From: Pseudeuparius sepicola
Taxonomy: Eukaryota > Arthropoda > Insecta > Coleoptera > Anthribidae
Assembly (NCBI GenBank): GCA_963920635.1
Contig: OY987299.1
Location: forward strand, 20,166,901-20,230,900
Direction of reading: 5' to 3'
DNA length: 64,000 nucleotides
Below, piece after piece: positions 21,797 through 33,013 of the stretch; position 1 is the stretch's first letter, and the number at the start of each line of letters is the position of its first letter. Below the pieces are notes generated by a model. That model searched no databases. It had not been told where the DNA came from and worked only from the letters and a program-made list of their open reading frames with translations. The position numbers and the translations under genes are program-made.

Positions 21797-24306
21797 TAGT
21801 TTTAAACAATCTTTCAATAAACCTTGTATATATATATTTACCCGAACTCGATGCAAAATTTCTAATAGATACTGGTAGTACACGTTCATTTATTAATCAA
21901 AAATTAGCGCATACATATTTTCAAAATTACATTCAAAATGAGATATTTTTGGTGCAAACGGCACATGCTACTTCTTTTCATGATCAAATAGCAATTTTAC
22001 CCTTATTTCCAACTTTCAACACTGAAGGATATCATAAATATTTTATTTTCGACTTTTCAGATAAATTTGACGGATTAATTGGACTAGACCTAATAAAACA
22101 ATTAAATGCTGATATTCGATTTAGTCAAAAAGCTTTAGAATCACCAAACGCGAAAATACCGATATATTCGCAAATCACCGAAGACAATAATTTACCACAA
22201 CCGAACCCAATTTTAAAACCCACAAGAGAAGTTATACCGCCAAGAACAATACAAAAAATTAAAATCCCTGTTAATATACAATCTGGCATAGGTATTCTAA
22301 ATTACACACAATTGAATGAAATGGAAATTCCCCATTGTTTAGTAAATATAGAAGATAATTTTGCTTTAACTACAATTTTAAACCCTACGGATAACCCAAT
22401 TCAACTTGATATTTTTGAACCCTTTGAAGTCGAACCTGTCAACGCTAACGAAGTAAATTTTATAGAAAATTCCGATTATGAATCTGATAGTTACCAAAAT
22501 TTAGAAATACACTTGGAGAACAAATTAAAAGAAAATCTAAAAAACTTACGTCTACAACACTGCAATTCTGAAGAGCGCAACCAAATTCGAAAACTTTGCC
22601 TAGAATTCAAAGATATTTTTTATTGCGAGGACATTCCTTTAACTTTTACAAACCAAATTAAACACCATATAAATTTAACTAATGATTCTCCTATTTTTAC
22701 AAAAAGTTATCGATACCCAGAAGTACATCGTGAGGAAGTTAAATCCCAAATTTCAAAACTATTAGCTCAAAATATTATTCGAGACTCAAACTCCCCGTGG
22801 TCATCACCAATCTGGATAGTTCCTAAAAAGCAAGACGCATCTGGAAAAACCAAATGGCGTATGGTTATTGATTATAGAAAATTAAATCAAAAAACAATTG
22901 ACGATAAATACCCTCTCCCGAATATTACTGAAATTTTAGATAAACTAGGACGCAATTGTTATTTTACTACACTTGATTTAGCGAATGGATTTCACCAAAT
23001 CGAAATGAACCCTTCCGATATTCCAAAAACCGCATTTAGTACTGATACCGGGCACTATGAGTTTCTACGAATGCCTTTCGGTCTTAAAAATAGCCCTAGT
23101 ACCTTCCAAAGAGTTATGAATAACATATTAGGAGGCTTACAAAATGAAATATGCTTTGTCTATTTAGACGATATTATTATTTTTAGTACATCCCTCCAAG
23201 AACACATCTCTAGACTCCGCGAAATTTTTACCAGACTTCGAAACGCAAGATTCAAAATCCAACACGAGAAATCAGAATTCCTACGAAAGGAAGTCCAATA
23301 TTTAGGTCACCTGGTTACAACAGATGGTAGTAAACCCGATCCAAGCAAAATAGCAGCAGTAAAAAATTTTCCCGTTCCACGAACGTGTAAAGAAATTAAA
23401 TCCTTTCTCGGCTTACTAGGTTACTACAGACGCTTTATCAAAGACTTCGCTAAGATTACAAAACCCATGACTAAGTGTTTAAAGAAAGACGCGAAAATAG
23501 AGCACACACCTGAATTTATGCAAGCTTTTGAACACAGTAAGAATTTATTAATTAATCACCCTATATTAATTTACCCCGACTTTTCAAAACCTTTTATTTT
23601 GACTACAGACGCGAGTAATTACGCCCTAGGAGCCGTACTTTCCCAAGGACAAGTTCCCCATGATAATCCAATAGCTTATGCATCTAGGACCCTAAATGAA
23701 TCCGAAATAAAATACTCGACTATTGAGAAAGAATTATTAAGTATAGTCTATGCATGTAAATATTTTCGGCCTTACCTATTCGGACGTAAATTTTATATCT
23801 ATACCGATCACAGACCCCTCGTATGGCTCTTCAACCTAAAAGAACCCAATTCGAAATTAGTACGCTGGCGACTACGCTTAGAAGAATTTGACTTTGAAAT
23901 CATATATAAAAAAGGCTCTCAAAATTTAAACGCAGATGCACTATCGCGAATACAACTCCATATTTACGAAAATCAATCAACAATTAATAACCCTGGCGAA
24001 GTAAATAAAGAAATTTTTGACTATTTAAAAAATATTTGTGAAAATCCAGAACTAGACGAAGACAAACCACCTGAAAACTCTATTCCAGAGACTTCACGAA
24101 AAATAAAAATAATTTCTGACATCCAAATAAGACCTCCTAACATACAAAAATCTGATACTGTTCATACAACTAACACCGAAACTGAAAATGACGCAATCCC
24201 TATACTAGACGAAATGATTAATAATAAAACATATCAATATTTAATAAAAAGAATCCCCTTGAAAGAATTAAAGTTACTTTTGAAAAATTTGAAAGTCATA
24301 ATATAA
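21742..24306 (+). CDS. pol: Errantivirus-like Pol: protease, reverse transcriptase, RNase H
   Basis: The frame opens at about 21742, overlapping the end of gag in the minus-one frame; no ATG is needed if translated by frameshifting. Counting from 21793, the aspartic protease motif DTG is at residues 26-28, the reverse transcriptase spans roughly 290-480 with catalytic YLDD at 457-460, and RNase H lies at about 600-690 (TTDAS and TDHRP motifs). A linker rich in Glu, Asn and Pro follows. These enzymes cleave the polyprotein and copy genomic RNA into DNA. The frame stops at 24306, short of the integrase, which is open in another frame, so a break lies near 24245-24300. Confidence 0.9.
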   Translation, partial: SRYPFGFSQYWTDQQYEVIVLNNLSINLVYIYLPELDAKFLIDTGSTRSFINQKLAHTYFQNYIQNEIFLVQTAHATSFHDQIAILPLFPTFNTEGYHKYFIFDFSDKFDGLIGLDLIKQLNADIRFSQKALESPNAKIPIYSQITEDNNLPQPNPILKPTREVIPPRTIQKIKIPVNIQSGIGILNYTQLNEMEIPHCLVNIEDNFALTTILNPTDNPIQLDIFEPFEVEPVNANEVNFIENSDYESDSYQNLEIHLENKLKENLKNLRLQHCNSEERNQIRKLCLEFKDIFYCEDIPLTFTNQIKHHINLTNDSPIFTKSYRYPEVHREEVKSQISKLLAQNIIRDSNSPWSSPIWIVPKKQDASGKTKWRMVIDYRKLNQKTIDDKYPLPNITEILDKLGRNCYFTTLDLANGFHQIEMNPSDIPKTAFSTDTGHYEFLRMPFGLKNSPSTFQRVMNNILGGLQNEICFVYLDDIIIFSTSLQEHISRLREIFTRLRNARFKIQHEKSEFLRKEVQYLGHLVTTDGSKPDPSKIAAVKNFPVPRTCKEIKSFLGLLGYYRRFIKDFAKITKPMTKCLKKDAKIEHTPEFMQAFEHSKNLLINHPILIYPDFSKPFILTTDASNYALGAVLSQGQVPHDNPIAYASRTLNESEIKYSTIEKELLSIVYACKYFRPYLFGRKFYIYTDHRPLVWLFNLKEPNSKLVRWRLRLEEFDFEIIYKKGSQNLNADALSRIQLHIYENQSTINNPGEVNKEIFDYLKNICENPELDEDKPPENSIPETSRKIKIISDIQIRPPNIQKSDTVHTTNTETENDAIPILDEMINNKTYQYLIKRIPLKELKLLLKNLKVII

Positions 24307-25577
24307 ATCATTGCGAAATTCCTAAAAATCCACAAATTATCTCAAATTTTATTAAAGAATATTTTTCAGGAAAACAACAAGCATATCTATATTTTTATGA
24401 AGAAGATTTATTTAATATATTCAACAACGTATATCTAAAAAATTTTAGAAAGTTAAAATTAATACGCTGTACAAAATTACTAAACAATGTATCCAGTGAA
24501 GAAGATAAAAAATTACTTTTATTACACCAACATGAAAGTAAAACAAACCATCGTGGTATTTCAGAAACTTATGAAAGAGTAAAGTCAAATTATTACTGGC
24601 CCCATTTAAAGGATAATGTAACAAAATTTATTAATGACTGTGTAACGTGTCAAACTTTAAAATATAGTAGACAAAAATCGTATGTACCTCTAGTAAAAAC
24701 AGAAACGCCTACAAAACCTTTTCAAATCCTACATATGGATACTTTTATTTTTGAGAATCAAAATTTTCTCACTATATTTGATAAATTTTCCAAATTTGGA
24801 CAAGCTTTTCCTTACAACAAAAACGCTAAATCTGTATGCGATAAATTAATATTATTCTTTTCATTTTTCGGCTGTCCCGAAAATATAGTTACGGATAAAG
24901 GAACAGAATTTAATAACGATCTTTTAAAAGAGCTTCTAAAAACACAAAAAATTAATATCCACTTTACGACAACAGGTCACCATGAATCTAACTCTCCCGT
25001 AGAAAGGTTTCATTCTACTTTAATTGAACATTTGCGAATTCTAAGACAAAAGGAAAAATCAAAACCAATCTCAGAAATAATCCCATATGCAATAATTGCT
25101 TATAATAGCACTACTCATAACACAACCAAATTTTCTCCACATGAACTAGTTTTAGGTCATACAAACTCCCGAGATCCTTTTGACTTAATATCTACAGCTT
25201 TCTATACAGACTATGTCAGTTCCCATAAAGAAAAATTGGATACATTATATGAAACCGCTTTACAAAATACTGAAACACAAAAAATAAGAATGCTTGAGAA
25301 ACATAATAAAAAAGGCGATGAAACCGAATTTAAACTCAATCAAACCGTCTATAAAAAGTTTTCTCCAAGTTCTAGAAACAAAAGTAAAAAGAAATTTTGT
25401 GGTCCCTATAAAATAATTGAAATGATAGAAAATAATAAAGTAAAAATCGAGAAAATAGGCGATCCCACTAAACATGAAATTATACATATAAAAGAACTTA
25501 AAAGGCCACTTATTACAGATGGACCTACTTCATCCTTGGATGCTCCACCCGAGTCGATTCCCAGTTCCACATCCTGA
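24243..25577 (+). pseudogene. pol: Errantivirus-like Pol, integrase part in a shifted frame
   Basis: The second part of pol is open from about 24243, overlapping the end of the upstream frame, to the stop at 25575-25577. It carries the N-terminal HHCC zinc-binding module (an H-x-H pair near 24520-24550 and CVTC near 24640). The DDE core follows: the first Asp beside the in-frame ATG at 24735, the second in VTDKGTEF, and the Glu in SPVERFH, spaced about 35 residues. A basic C-terminal domain ends the protein. Integrase inserts the cDNA into the genome. The in-frame ATG at 24735 lies inside the protein and is not the natural start. Frame separation from the RT part marks this copy as damaged. 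Confidence 0.85.
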
Positions 25578-26491
25578 ATGAAAATCCAGGTATACTACCC
25601 TACAAGTTAGGAAATGCTCAAAGAATTATAAATCATTGGACTTTTGTACAAATATTCAATATTAGTAGTATAATCAAAGAATTTAAAAATATATCCCTAA
25701 AATATAAAAATTTAATCGCTACATTACGGAACACCTCTGAATTGAATAATGAATACTATAATTCTTTTGTTTTAATAAATAATATAGAAGAAAAAATCGA
25801 ACAACAAATATTTCAAATAACTCCTTCAATCTCATTAAATCATCGGAATAAACGCGGTTTAATAAATGGTTTAGGCAGCATAGTTAAAAGTATAACAGGA
25901 AACCTTGATCAAGAAGACGCCGAAAGATATGACACAGAAATTTTAACGTTAAAACAAAATCAAAATAACTTGAAAATAGCCATGCAGAAACAATTAACTT
26001 TATTGTCCGACTCTATTAAAACCTTTCAAAGTATCTCCAAAAATATTTCTCATAACCAACAAATCCTGGAAACAAAAATAAATGAAATAATTAGTATAAT
26101 GAGAGAATATCAGTTGGATGCGATTGATATGTCTTTTAAGATACAAACACACACTATTTTAACACAAATCTATTTAATGTATCAGAACATATACGATATC
26201 CTAGATGAAATTGAGGTTGCTATATCTTTTGCAAAATTAAATAACTTTCATAATGCTATTATTCACCCGAAATTATTAATAAAAGAAATCAAAAATGTTG
26301 CTTCGAAAATAAAAAATGAAAAACTGCCCTTTGAGCCTGTAGCAGAGAACACATTAATGTTTGAAGAAATTTTGGAAATTAAAAGTTATGTAAAATTTGA
26401 AGAAATCATATTTATAATCGAAGTACCTTTAGCTGAAAAGAAAGCCTATAGTTTATTCCATAGGTATGTTCCCTTTACCCACGCCACATGA
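25502..26491 (+). pseudogene. env: Errantivirus-like Env, N-terminal part
   Basis: The env frame is open from at least 25502, overlapping the end of pol, with an in-frame ATG at 25742. Errantivirus env is normally made from a spliced mRNA, so the first amino acids may come from an upstream exon; a TTACAG acceptor-like site lies near 25512-25517. The diagnostic feature is the furin-type RNKR site followed by GLINGLGSI and a GNLDQEDA segment at about residues 33-60 from the 25742 ATG, the conserved cleavage and fusion-peptide region of insect errantivirus Env. A long coiled-coil-like region follows. The frame ends at 26491, where the remainder of Env is open in another frame. Confidence 0.85.
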
Positions 26492-27233
26492 AAACCTATT
26501 TAAAGTAATTTTTCCAACTTCTAACTACTTATTGTATAATGAAAAATCTTATGGATTCTCAACAAATCCTTGTAAGAAAATATTAAATAACGAATATTTA
26601 TGTACTAATATAAATACAGAAAGTTTTTCTTCAAATTTCCCTTGCGAAATTGAATTGCTAAGATATAAACAGAATAACACCTGTAAACAGATTCCTGTCA
26701 ATATAACGGAAATTCAAGTTAAATATGTTGAAATCAATAAATGGATTATTATAGTTCCTAAAGAAACATTAGCTTTCAAAGAATGTGAAAATAACAAAAA
26801 TAATATACTTATGAAAGGAACATATTTGGTAGAACTAGAAATGCAATGTTTATTAACCCTAGACGATATCACTATAAAATCATATAAAAATCAAAGAAAT
26901 AACTTTCAAATAATTCCATTACCAAAATTAAAATTTGGCAGTGAAAAAACGCTAAAGTTACGAAACATTCCACCAATAAGTTTAAATACCTTGCATACTG
27001 AAAAAATTAATAGCATTATAAAGGAAATTGAAAATCAGAAAATAGAAAATGAAAACTTATTATCAACCCCTGTATATTATCATAAAATTGGTGTCTGGAC
27101 AATTTTAATTTATGTAATCATATCAGTTGTCATATTTTACCTTTTGTACAGGTATTTACGACCTATTATTCAAATAAAATATTTTAAACCAAAAAACATT
27201 ATCAAAGAAAATGAAAACGAAATAATAATTTAG
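26466..27233 (+). pseudogene. env: Errantivirus-like Env, C-terminal part with membrane anchor
   Basis: 255 codons in a frame shifted from the N-terminal part, overlapping it by 26 bp. The annotated ATG is probably internal. Several cysteines and an Asn-rich ectodomain are followed by a hydrophobic membrane-spanning segment near residues 212-232 (WTILIYVIISVVIFYLL) and a short basic cytoplasmic tail. This is the topology of an envelope glycoprotein. The break between the two env parts near 26455-26465 would stop production of a full-length Env from this copy unless it is a sequencing error. Confidence 0.85.
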
Positions 27234-27266
27234 GTCGTGAAAACCTTTAGGGTTTTACGCCCTTCT

Positions 27267-27277
27267 AAGAGGGGAGG
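27267..27277 (+). promoter_or_regulatory. Polypurine tract
   Basis: AAGAGGGGAGG lies immediately before the 3' LTR, where plus-strand DNA synthesis is primed. Confidence 0.9.
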
Positions 27278-27465
27278 AGTTATAAGCTGTATATTGTTTA
27301 GGTAGCATAGAAACTTGTATATGCAGCATAAGATAAGGAAATACAACGTAAGCCCAGCAGAGGTATTATATACGGGCCATAGACTAAGAGCAAACACTTC
27401 CTACTTGTATTCAATAAAGATCAGTTCTTTTTAAAAACGACTTTGCGTCAACCCGCCTCGTAACT
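27278..27465 (+). repeat. 3' LTR of the errantivirus-like element
   Basis: 188 bp, with two differences from the 5' copy (ATAGAC against ACAGAC, and TTGTATTC against TTGAATTC). It is followed by the target duplication AGCA (27466-27469). Confidence 0.95.
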
Positions 27466-27751
27466 AGCATAAAATCTAATAACATTTTACCTGGCAAAAA
27501 TTTAGTACAAACATCTCTGTCTTCATTTTAATCATAATATCTTAAAAGCATATGCACTGGAATTATAATTTTTCCCAAGGTTTTCATAACCTATAAAACA
27601 AAGCACTGCTTTTAAGATCTTATGATTAAAATGAAGACAGAGATGTTTGTACTAAATTTTTGCCAGGTAAAATGTTATTAGATTTTATGCTATACAACTT
27701 AAAAAAATACGAAATCTTACGTCACTTTCACTGTCGGCAACCCCCTCTTAA

Positions 27752-29049
27752 CAAAACGCACATAATTAAACATTTTTACATATAGGTATAGATACATTAC
27801 CAAAAGTTTTGTTTCATGATATTGAAAAGATGTTGTTGTTGGCACATTCAAGTTTTTTTAGTTTTTTTTATACGATTTAGATTATTTTGTAAATATAAGT
27901 ATCTCAAAGCATATATACGATATGCGAGTCTTATCAAAAGACCATTTATACATTACAAAATAGGAAAGACTGAATTTAAGAAATGCCAATGTAAACAAAT
28001 TACCTCGTCCCCCCGACCCGCTAATGTAGAAGCAAAATAAAGCCGATTTGTTTATATTAGAGTGAGTCATCTATTCCTTTATATCGCCGATTTTTACAGA
28101 TAATTTAATTTTCGAGCCTATATAAGAGAGTCAAAATTGTACGGTAATCCATACTTAACTTAATAAGTCACCATACTTTTGCCATACTTTTCGCAGGAGG
28201 CCATGGCCAGCAATTTTCATTATGACAAAAGAAGGCCGCCAGGCCGCCCGAAAGACCTATCGATCGCACCCATCACCCATTTGTTCTGTCAAAAACTAGC
28301 CGAGATATTTTGAGTGAGCCACTTATACAAGCCACCCTGTATAACAGCAAATCCTTGGCATCGACGCAAAAACCTAACCAGTTGAACTGACCGCCCGCAG
28401 CTAAATTTTAGAAGCCGATAGTTGTTTGCGGTCCATTTTATCTCGAAGTCATTTATCTTCGCGCAACTTATTTTCCTGGTTTTATTTCTTAAATATATTT
28501 TTTGTAGTTAACTTGGAAACTTCTTACCGCGAGCAATCTATTTCTCGGGCAATACGCCCCTCGCGGTGTCGACTTTATCTGTAAGCTGAGGGAGAAGGCG
28601 AGACGTAAATTCGAGAACTTGTCAAGTCCTATTATTCACATCATTTCGAGAGCCCCGCTGGGTTTTATAAAACGTTGATTTACGACCTCGGCGGAGGTGA
28701 TTTACTTTTATTTGTCAATTATTAATATCGCCGGTGCTTTATAATTTCTCTATCCAACTGGGAAAATATCAGCTTTTGATTTAGTAATTAGTTCGAAACG
28801 GATTAATAAACTGGAGCTTTCCGGAGTCCATTTTTATCCTCGGTAATAAGTATTGCCAGTTTAAAGATAACAAAGATTAAATAGAGACCTAATTACCGTT
28901 TGCCATCAAAGATTCCCCACTGGTAAGAATTATTTATTAGATTTAATTCAATGTAATTATATATAGGGTTTCATTTATTATTTAGGAGACCGTAAAAGTC
29001 AGGCTAGAGAAAATAGAAAAAAAAATAATTTAGTTCCGCGACTGCTATA
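27752..29049. other. Non-coding stretch with a GC-richer island at 28150-28960
   Basis: No supported gene. From about 28150 the sequence becomes less AT-rich and free of inverted repeats, with CGCGAGCAATC, CTCGGCGGAGGTGATTTA and ATTAATATCGCCGG words. A TATATAAGAGAG sequence near 28118 could be a TATA box, but nothing downstream supports a gene. A CACCCTGTATA end word lies near 28333. Confidence 0.4.
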
Positions 29050-30261
29050 CAGGGTGTAACTGAACTGATGGTCAAAAATGAAACCACGTATTCTTGGTGT
29101 CGAAATAAGGGTACTTCTTCATATATTTTTTTCTCCTATGGGCCATAGTTTTTTTTATACAGAGCGTAGAAGTTTGGAGAAAAATACACATATTTCTTAT
29201 TATCTCTAGAATAATTATACAAGGCATATTCTTCAAAGTTGGCGTGTCACATGAGCAGATGAGCCGTCAAATTTAAGGTTGACATGAAGCTTCTGAGGCT
29301 CCCAGTTGCTGAGATACAGGGTGTTATTAAAATTAATTGGTTCAGAAAAATATGAATACCCTGTATAATCGCTTTTTTTTATTTGTTTTGAGTGGTGAAT
29401 AGAATAGTTAAAAAAGTATCTCTTAGTTCTTTTTCATATTCGCAGGCGTTTCTTAATTATTTTCAAAAACGGCAACGCTGCAATGAACAATAGTCATTTT
29501 AAGAATAAATCTAGCAATTTGTGGATGTCAATTAAACTTTATTTAACAAAGTACAAAAGCAAAAACGATAATAAAAGAAACGTAATGCTATTAGAAAATT
29601 AAAATATTAAATGTTCGAAATGGCCGCCGTCTCTTTCAATACACGTCACTATGCGTTTCCGCATGTTTATTATTGCCATTGGCAAGTCCATAGCAAAAGC
29701 TCATATCAGTCAATTCTTCGAATGAAAATATCATTTTTCAAAATATTTATACTGAAGTGCAAAGTTGGTAGCCAAATGATTCAAATAATGCCAAGTTTAA
29801 TCGACATCCGCAGATTATTAGATTTATTCTTAAAATGACTTGTTCATTGCAGCTTTGCCGTTCTTTGAAAATAATTAAGAAACGGCTAAGAATAGGAAAA
29901 AATACTAAGAGATACTTTTGAATTTACCATTTAAAACAAATTTAAAAAATGCGATTATACAGGATATTCATATTTTTCTGAACTAATTAATTTTAATAAC
30001 ACCCTGTACCTCCGCAACTAGGGGCCTTAGAAGCTTAATATTAACCTTAAATTTGACAGCTCATGTGACACGCCAAGTTTGAAGAACATATCTCGTATAC
30101 TTCTAGAGATACTAAGAAATATGTTTATTTTTCACTAAATTTCTACGTCTGTATAAAAAAAACTATGGCCCGTAGGAGAAAAAAATATATGAAGAAGTGC
30201 CCTTATTTTGACTCCAAGAATACGTGGTTTCATTTTCGACCATCAGTTTAGTTACACCCTG
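29050..30261. mobile_element. Foldback TIR element with transposase scrap in its core
   Basis: The ends CAGGGTGTAACTGAACTGATGG and its reverse complement (with small changes) bound 1212 bp, with TA outside. The arms are complementary for about 450 bp each (for example CCACGTATTCTTGG near 29090 and its mirror near 30220). The core carries the end of a mariner/IS630-type transposase on the minus strand, which supports its superfamily. Confidence 0.85.
29598..29690 (-). pseudogene. C-terminal scrap of an IS630/mariner-type transposase
   Basis: On the minus strand one frame ends with RKRIVTCIERDGGHFEHLI and a stop. It matches, from memory, the C-terminal CI..NGGHFEHL signature of a large group of insect IS630/mariner-type transposases. 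Only about 25 residues are clear; the upstream frame is degraded. It sits in the unpaired core of the foldback element, as expected if the element arose by deletion from an autonomous parent. Confidence 0.5.
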
Positions 30262-31548
30262 TATATATTCTATATGATACCTTCATGTTCCTTCCTAATT
30301 AAATTGCTGCAACGCCCGCCGCCGATAATGTACTATAATTACTATTTAAAGCCCCCGAAACTGATACCGTATGCAAAATCTATATTTTATTACGAATATT
30401 TGAGCCGCGATTCCGCGAGGAAAGGGCGCGATCGGGCCGAATCGGCTGCTTCCGCTACACGCGATTGTAGCATACGAGAGGGCTCTCGGTTCTCGGGCCC
30501 CAGTCCCGTCCAGTCAAGAGCGTGGCACGCGTCGCCGCGTCCTTTACAAAACTTCCCTCGGCGCCTCGCGTGTTCTAAGTAAACAAAATGAAAAATAATG
30601 TGCAGGGCATTTTGAAAGGGAAGACTTTCATTGTCAGAAAAAGTTGAAATAAAATCTCTTGGAGACCAACTCCAGATTTGCAATTATCTCAACCGGATAA
30701 AGTTGCAACTCGCAATTTTACGCGACACTTTTATATAAATATATATGACAAGAACAAGTGGATAAATTAAATGCTCTGTTTTGCATTATTAACTTCTTAA
30801 AAAACGGGAATTATTGTTTTATGCACTTTTTATATTAATCATGGAAATGTAAGCAAATTTCTACTAAAATTAAAAAAAATAAATAGCCCATGCCGAAAGT
30901 AGGTACCCATCTATTTTATTTGAATTATTGACCATAAAGTGTGTTCTTTTCAAAATGTAGCCCCCCTTGTACATTAATCTATAAGCCGCCACTGGTAAAA
31001 GTGCATTAGAAACTTTTGGACACAAACTTCATTTCACGACATTCCACCTTCCGTTTTAACGTTCTACAAAAGTCGTTTATTTTTGTCATTAAAACTTTTA
31101 ATTATGGCGGTCTTCTGAAATCTTCTGCAAGATACTGATATTATACAAATTAAAGATGCTTTCCCAATAGTATCTATACAGTTTCTTCTGTAAGTATGTT
31201 AAGTGATGTGTGATGTGTCCCAATTAGGGGGTACAGAAAGTAACGAATAAATTTATTTTCTCGTCAGTTTTTGTTGTAAAAAGAGCATCTTTTGATGCAG
31301 TACTCGCATTGTGACATCTTCGCCATATTTCAGTTCAGCAGCTTGATTATTTTAGTAGGTATAGCCATAATTCAATTAAAAAAAGAACTTCAGTGCTCTG
31401 TATGTCAGTAGCTATTGAGATTCAAGCTCTATCGAAATATTTTGACACAAAATAAATGCAGTTGCTCGATGTAGCATTATTAATGGGACACCCTGTATAT
31501 CGGCTATAGATTTTTTTCTGAAAAATGTTTTATTTATATCCATATATA
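30262..31548. other. Non-coding stretch with a short GC-rich island
   Basis: No gene recognised. About 30400-30570 is strongly GC-rich (CGCGAGGAAAGGGCGCG, GCACGCGTCGCCGCG) in an AT-rich setting, with overlapping frames on both strands but no family motif. It could be a host CpG-rich regulatory patch. A CACCCTGTATAT end word lies near 31489. Confidence 0.4.
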
Positions 31549-32418
31549 CAGGTTGTCTACTTTTAAGTGTATACAAATCGATAAAAAATGTATTTTGTGC
31601 GATATTTTCAAAAACCTTTTTTTGTTCGAAAGGCCTTCAAAAACCGCTTCTTTTGACCTTTCTGCCATTTTCAAAATGCAAATACGATTTTTACGAAAAC
31701 CATTTAGCGATTTTTTTATTTAAAATCTGACCCCACAGCGTTAATCAGAACACCCCGAAACCCCTATATACAAAATTTGAATAAAAATATACAGGGAGTT
31801 CCATTCTGCAGGGTGTCAAAGTTGAGCAAAATAGGAATTTTAAAGGCATCTGCCAAGTCAAGAGTGCCATGGAATCCCCTCAAAACAGTTGAATGGTCAA
31901 TAGGGCCACTCAAGGTGTTGGTGTGCAAAGATCCAATACAAAATATACAGAGTGTTCTTATCTGTGCCATCTTAAATTTCTGAATTTATGGAACTTTATA
32001 CTGGTCAAATATCGAGAATATCAAAACCGCTATATACACACACTATAAACGAACTAAATCTAAAAAATACAGAAGCCTGCCAGTCAGTAAGTCCAAATCA
32101 GTTAGTTGGCATTTTGTACAGAAATACATTACTTATTGTTTATCAATATTTTTTCAATGATTCCAGAGCACTCTTGATCCGTATAAGTTTCATAAAATTT
32201 CAGAATTTTGAGATGGCTCATAGGAAAATACCCTGTATATTTTTGTAGTACATCTTTTCACACCAACATTTTGAGTGGTCCCGTTGACCATTCAACTGTT
32301 TTGAAGGGATTCCATGGCACACTTGACTCGCCAGATGTCCTTAAAATTCCTATTTTGCTCAAAATATCTCACAAAATACATTTTTTATCGATTTGTATAC
32401 ACTTAAAGTAGGTATAGT
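31549..32418. mobile_element. Foldback TIR element, CAGGTTGTCTACTTTTAAG end
   Basis: The left arm (GTGTATACAAATCGATAAAAAATG, then AAAGTTGAGCAAAATAGGAATTTTAA) is mirrored on the right (GCTCAAAATATCTCACAAAATAC, ending TATACACTTAAAGTAGG). The right terminus has diverged. Internal CACTCAAG/TTGAGTGG and CAACTGTTTTGA words also mirror. A related copy lies at about 41990-42810. Confidence 0.7.
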
Positions 32419-32439
32419 CTTCGGGTCCATGATCACAAT

Positions 32440-32900
32440 TTTTTTTTATTACCTCACCGTTGAGATTTTGTATATGTGTTCTTTATGTTTTGAGCCTTTG
32501 TATATAATATGTGTTTTTTATGTCCACTTGGACAATTTCTGACACAAACTTCTTGAATTTCCGGAAATTTTTTGTCGGCCAGGGTTACCAATAAATATTT
32601 TTATCTTTGAAAAAAATCAGCTGTGAAATTTTATGACGTCAAAAATTTTCCATGTTATATCACAGTTGATTTTTTTCCCAGCTGATTTTTTCAGGATCGT
32701 GTAATAAAAAATATTTAAAATCAAGTGGTAACCTTGTCCGATAAAAGTTTTCGGGAAGTTCCGTTTTCGGACGCTCTTAAAAGTTTGAAAGGGTCCAAAA
32801 AAAAAACGCCCCGCCACTGAGAATTTTCTTATGTCGGAAATTGTTTAAGTGGACATAAACAATACATATACAAAGACTCAACGATTTAACGCACAGTATC
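32440..32900. repeat. Imperfect inverted repeat, TATGTCCACTT arms
   Basis: TTTATGTCCACTTGGACAATTTC near 32517 is mirrored by GAAATTGTTTAAGTGGACATAAAC near 32838. GTTGAGATTTTGTATATG and TTTGTATAT words extend the pairing outwards. The inner part also mirrors around CAGCTGATTTTTT. No coding content; a small decayed foldback. Confidence 0.55.
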
Positions 32901-33013
32901 TTGAAAATGATACGTTTATGAACCTATATTGATATAAAATGTTCGTTTTAAAATGTAATTATCTATGGGATGTCAAAGTTGTGCTACAAAAAATGAACTC
33001 ACCCTGTAATGTA

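Larger units (their letters stand above)
19762..27465 (+). mobile_element. Errantivirus-like LTR retroelement with gag, pol and env
   Basis: A 7704-bp element with 188-bp LTRs at both ends that differ at only two positions by eye. LTRs begin AGTTA and end TAACT, and a 4-bp AGCA duplication flanks the element; both are typical of gypsy-type errantiviruses. A primer-binding site and polypurine tract are in place. The order is gag, protease, reverse transcriptase, RNase H, integrase, env. Near-identical LTRs indicate a recent insertion, yet pol and env each contain a frame break, so this copy is probably not autonomous as sequenced. Sequencing error in homopolymers is an alternative for single breaks. 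Confidence 0.95.
19702..27747. mobile_element. 338-bp TTAA-flanked hairpin MITE split by a retroelement
   Basis: The ends GAGGGGGTTGCCGACAG and, reversed, the same with one change lie between TTAA duplications (19698-19701 and 27748-27751). Removing the LTR element at 19762-27465 and one AGCA copy leaves a 338-bp nearly complete hairpin: its left arm continues at 27470 (TAAAATCTAATAACATTTTA) and is mirrored at 27640-27747. TTAA targets suggest a piggyBac-type or similar transposase, although the terminal GAGGGGG is not the usual CCC/GGG. Confidence 0.85.

Noticed and set aside
21797..21806. TTTTAAAC as a slippery site for the gag-pol frameshift
   Set aside because: It lies after the gag stop codon, so ribosomes in the gag frame would not reach it.
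24735..25577. Integrase as a separate 280-aa gene starting at 24735
   Set aside because: The frame is open well upstream and encodes the zinc-binding domain, so the ATG is internal to pol.
28118..28129. TATATAAGAGAG as a promoter TATA box
   Set aside because: No coding sequence, initiator or leader structure follows.
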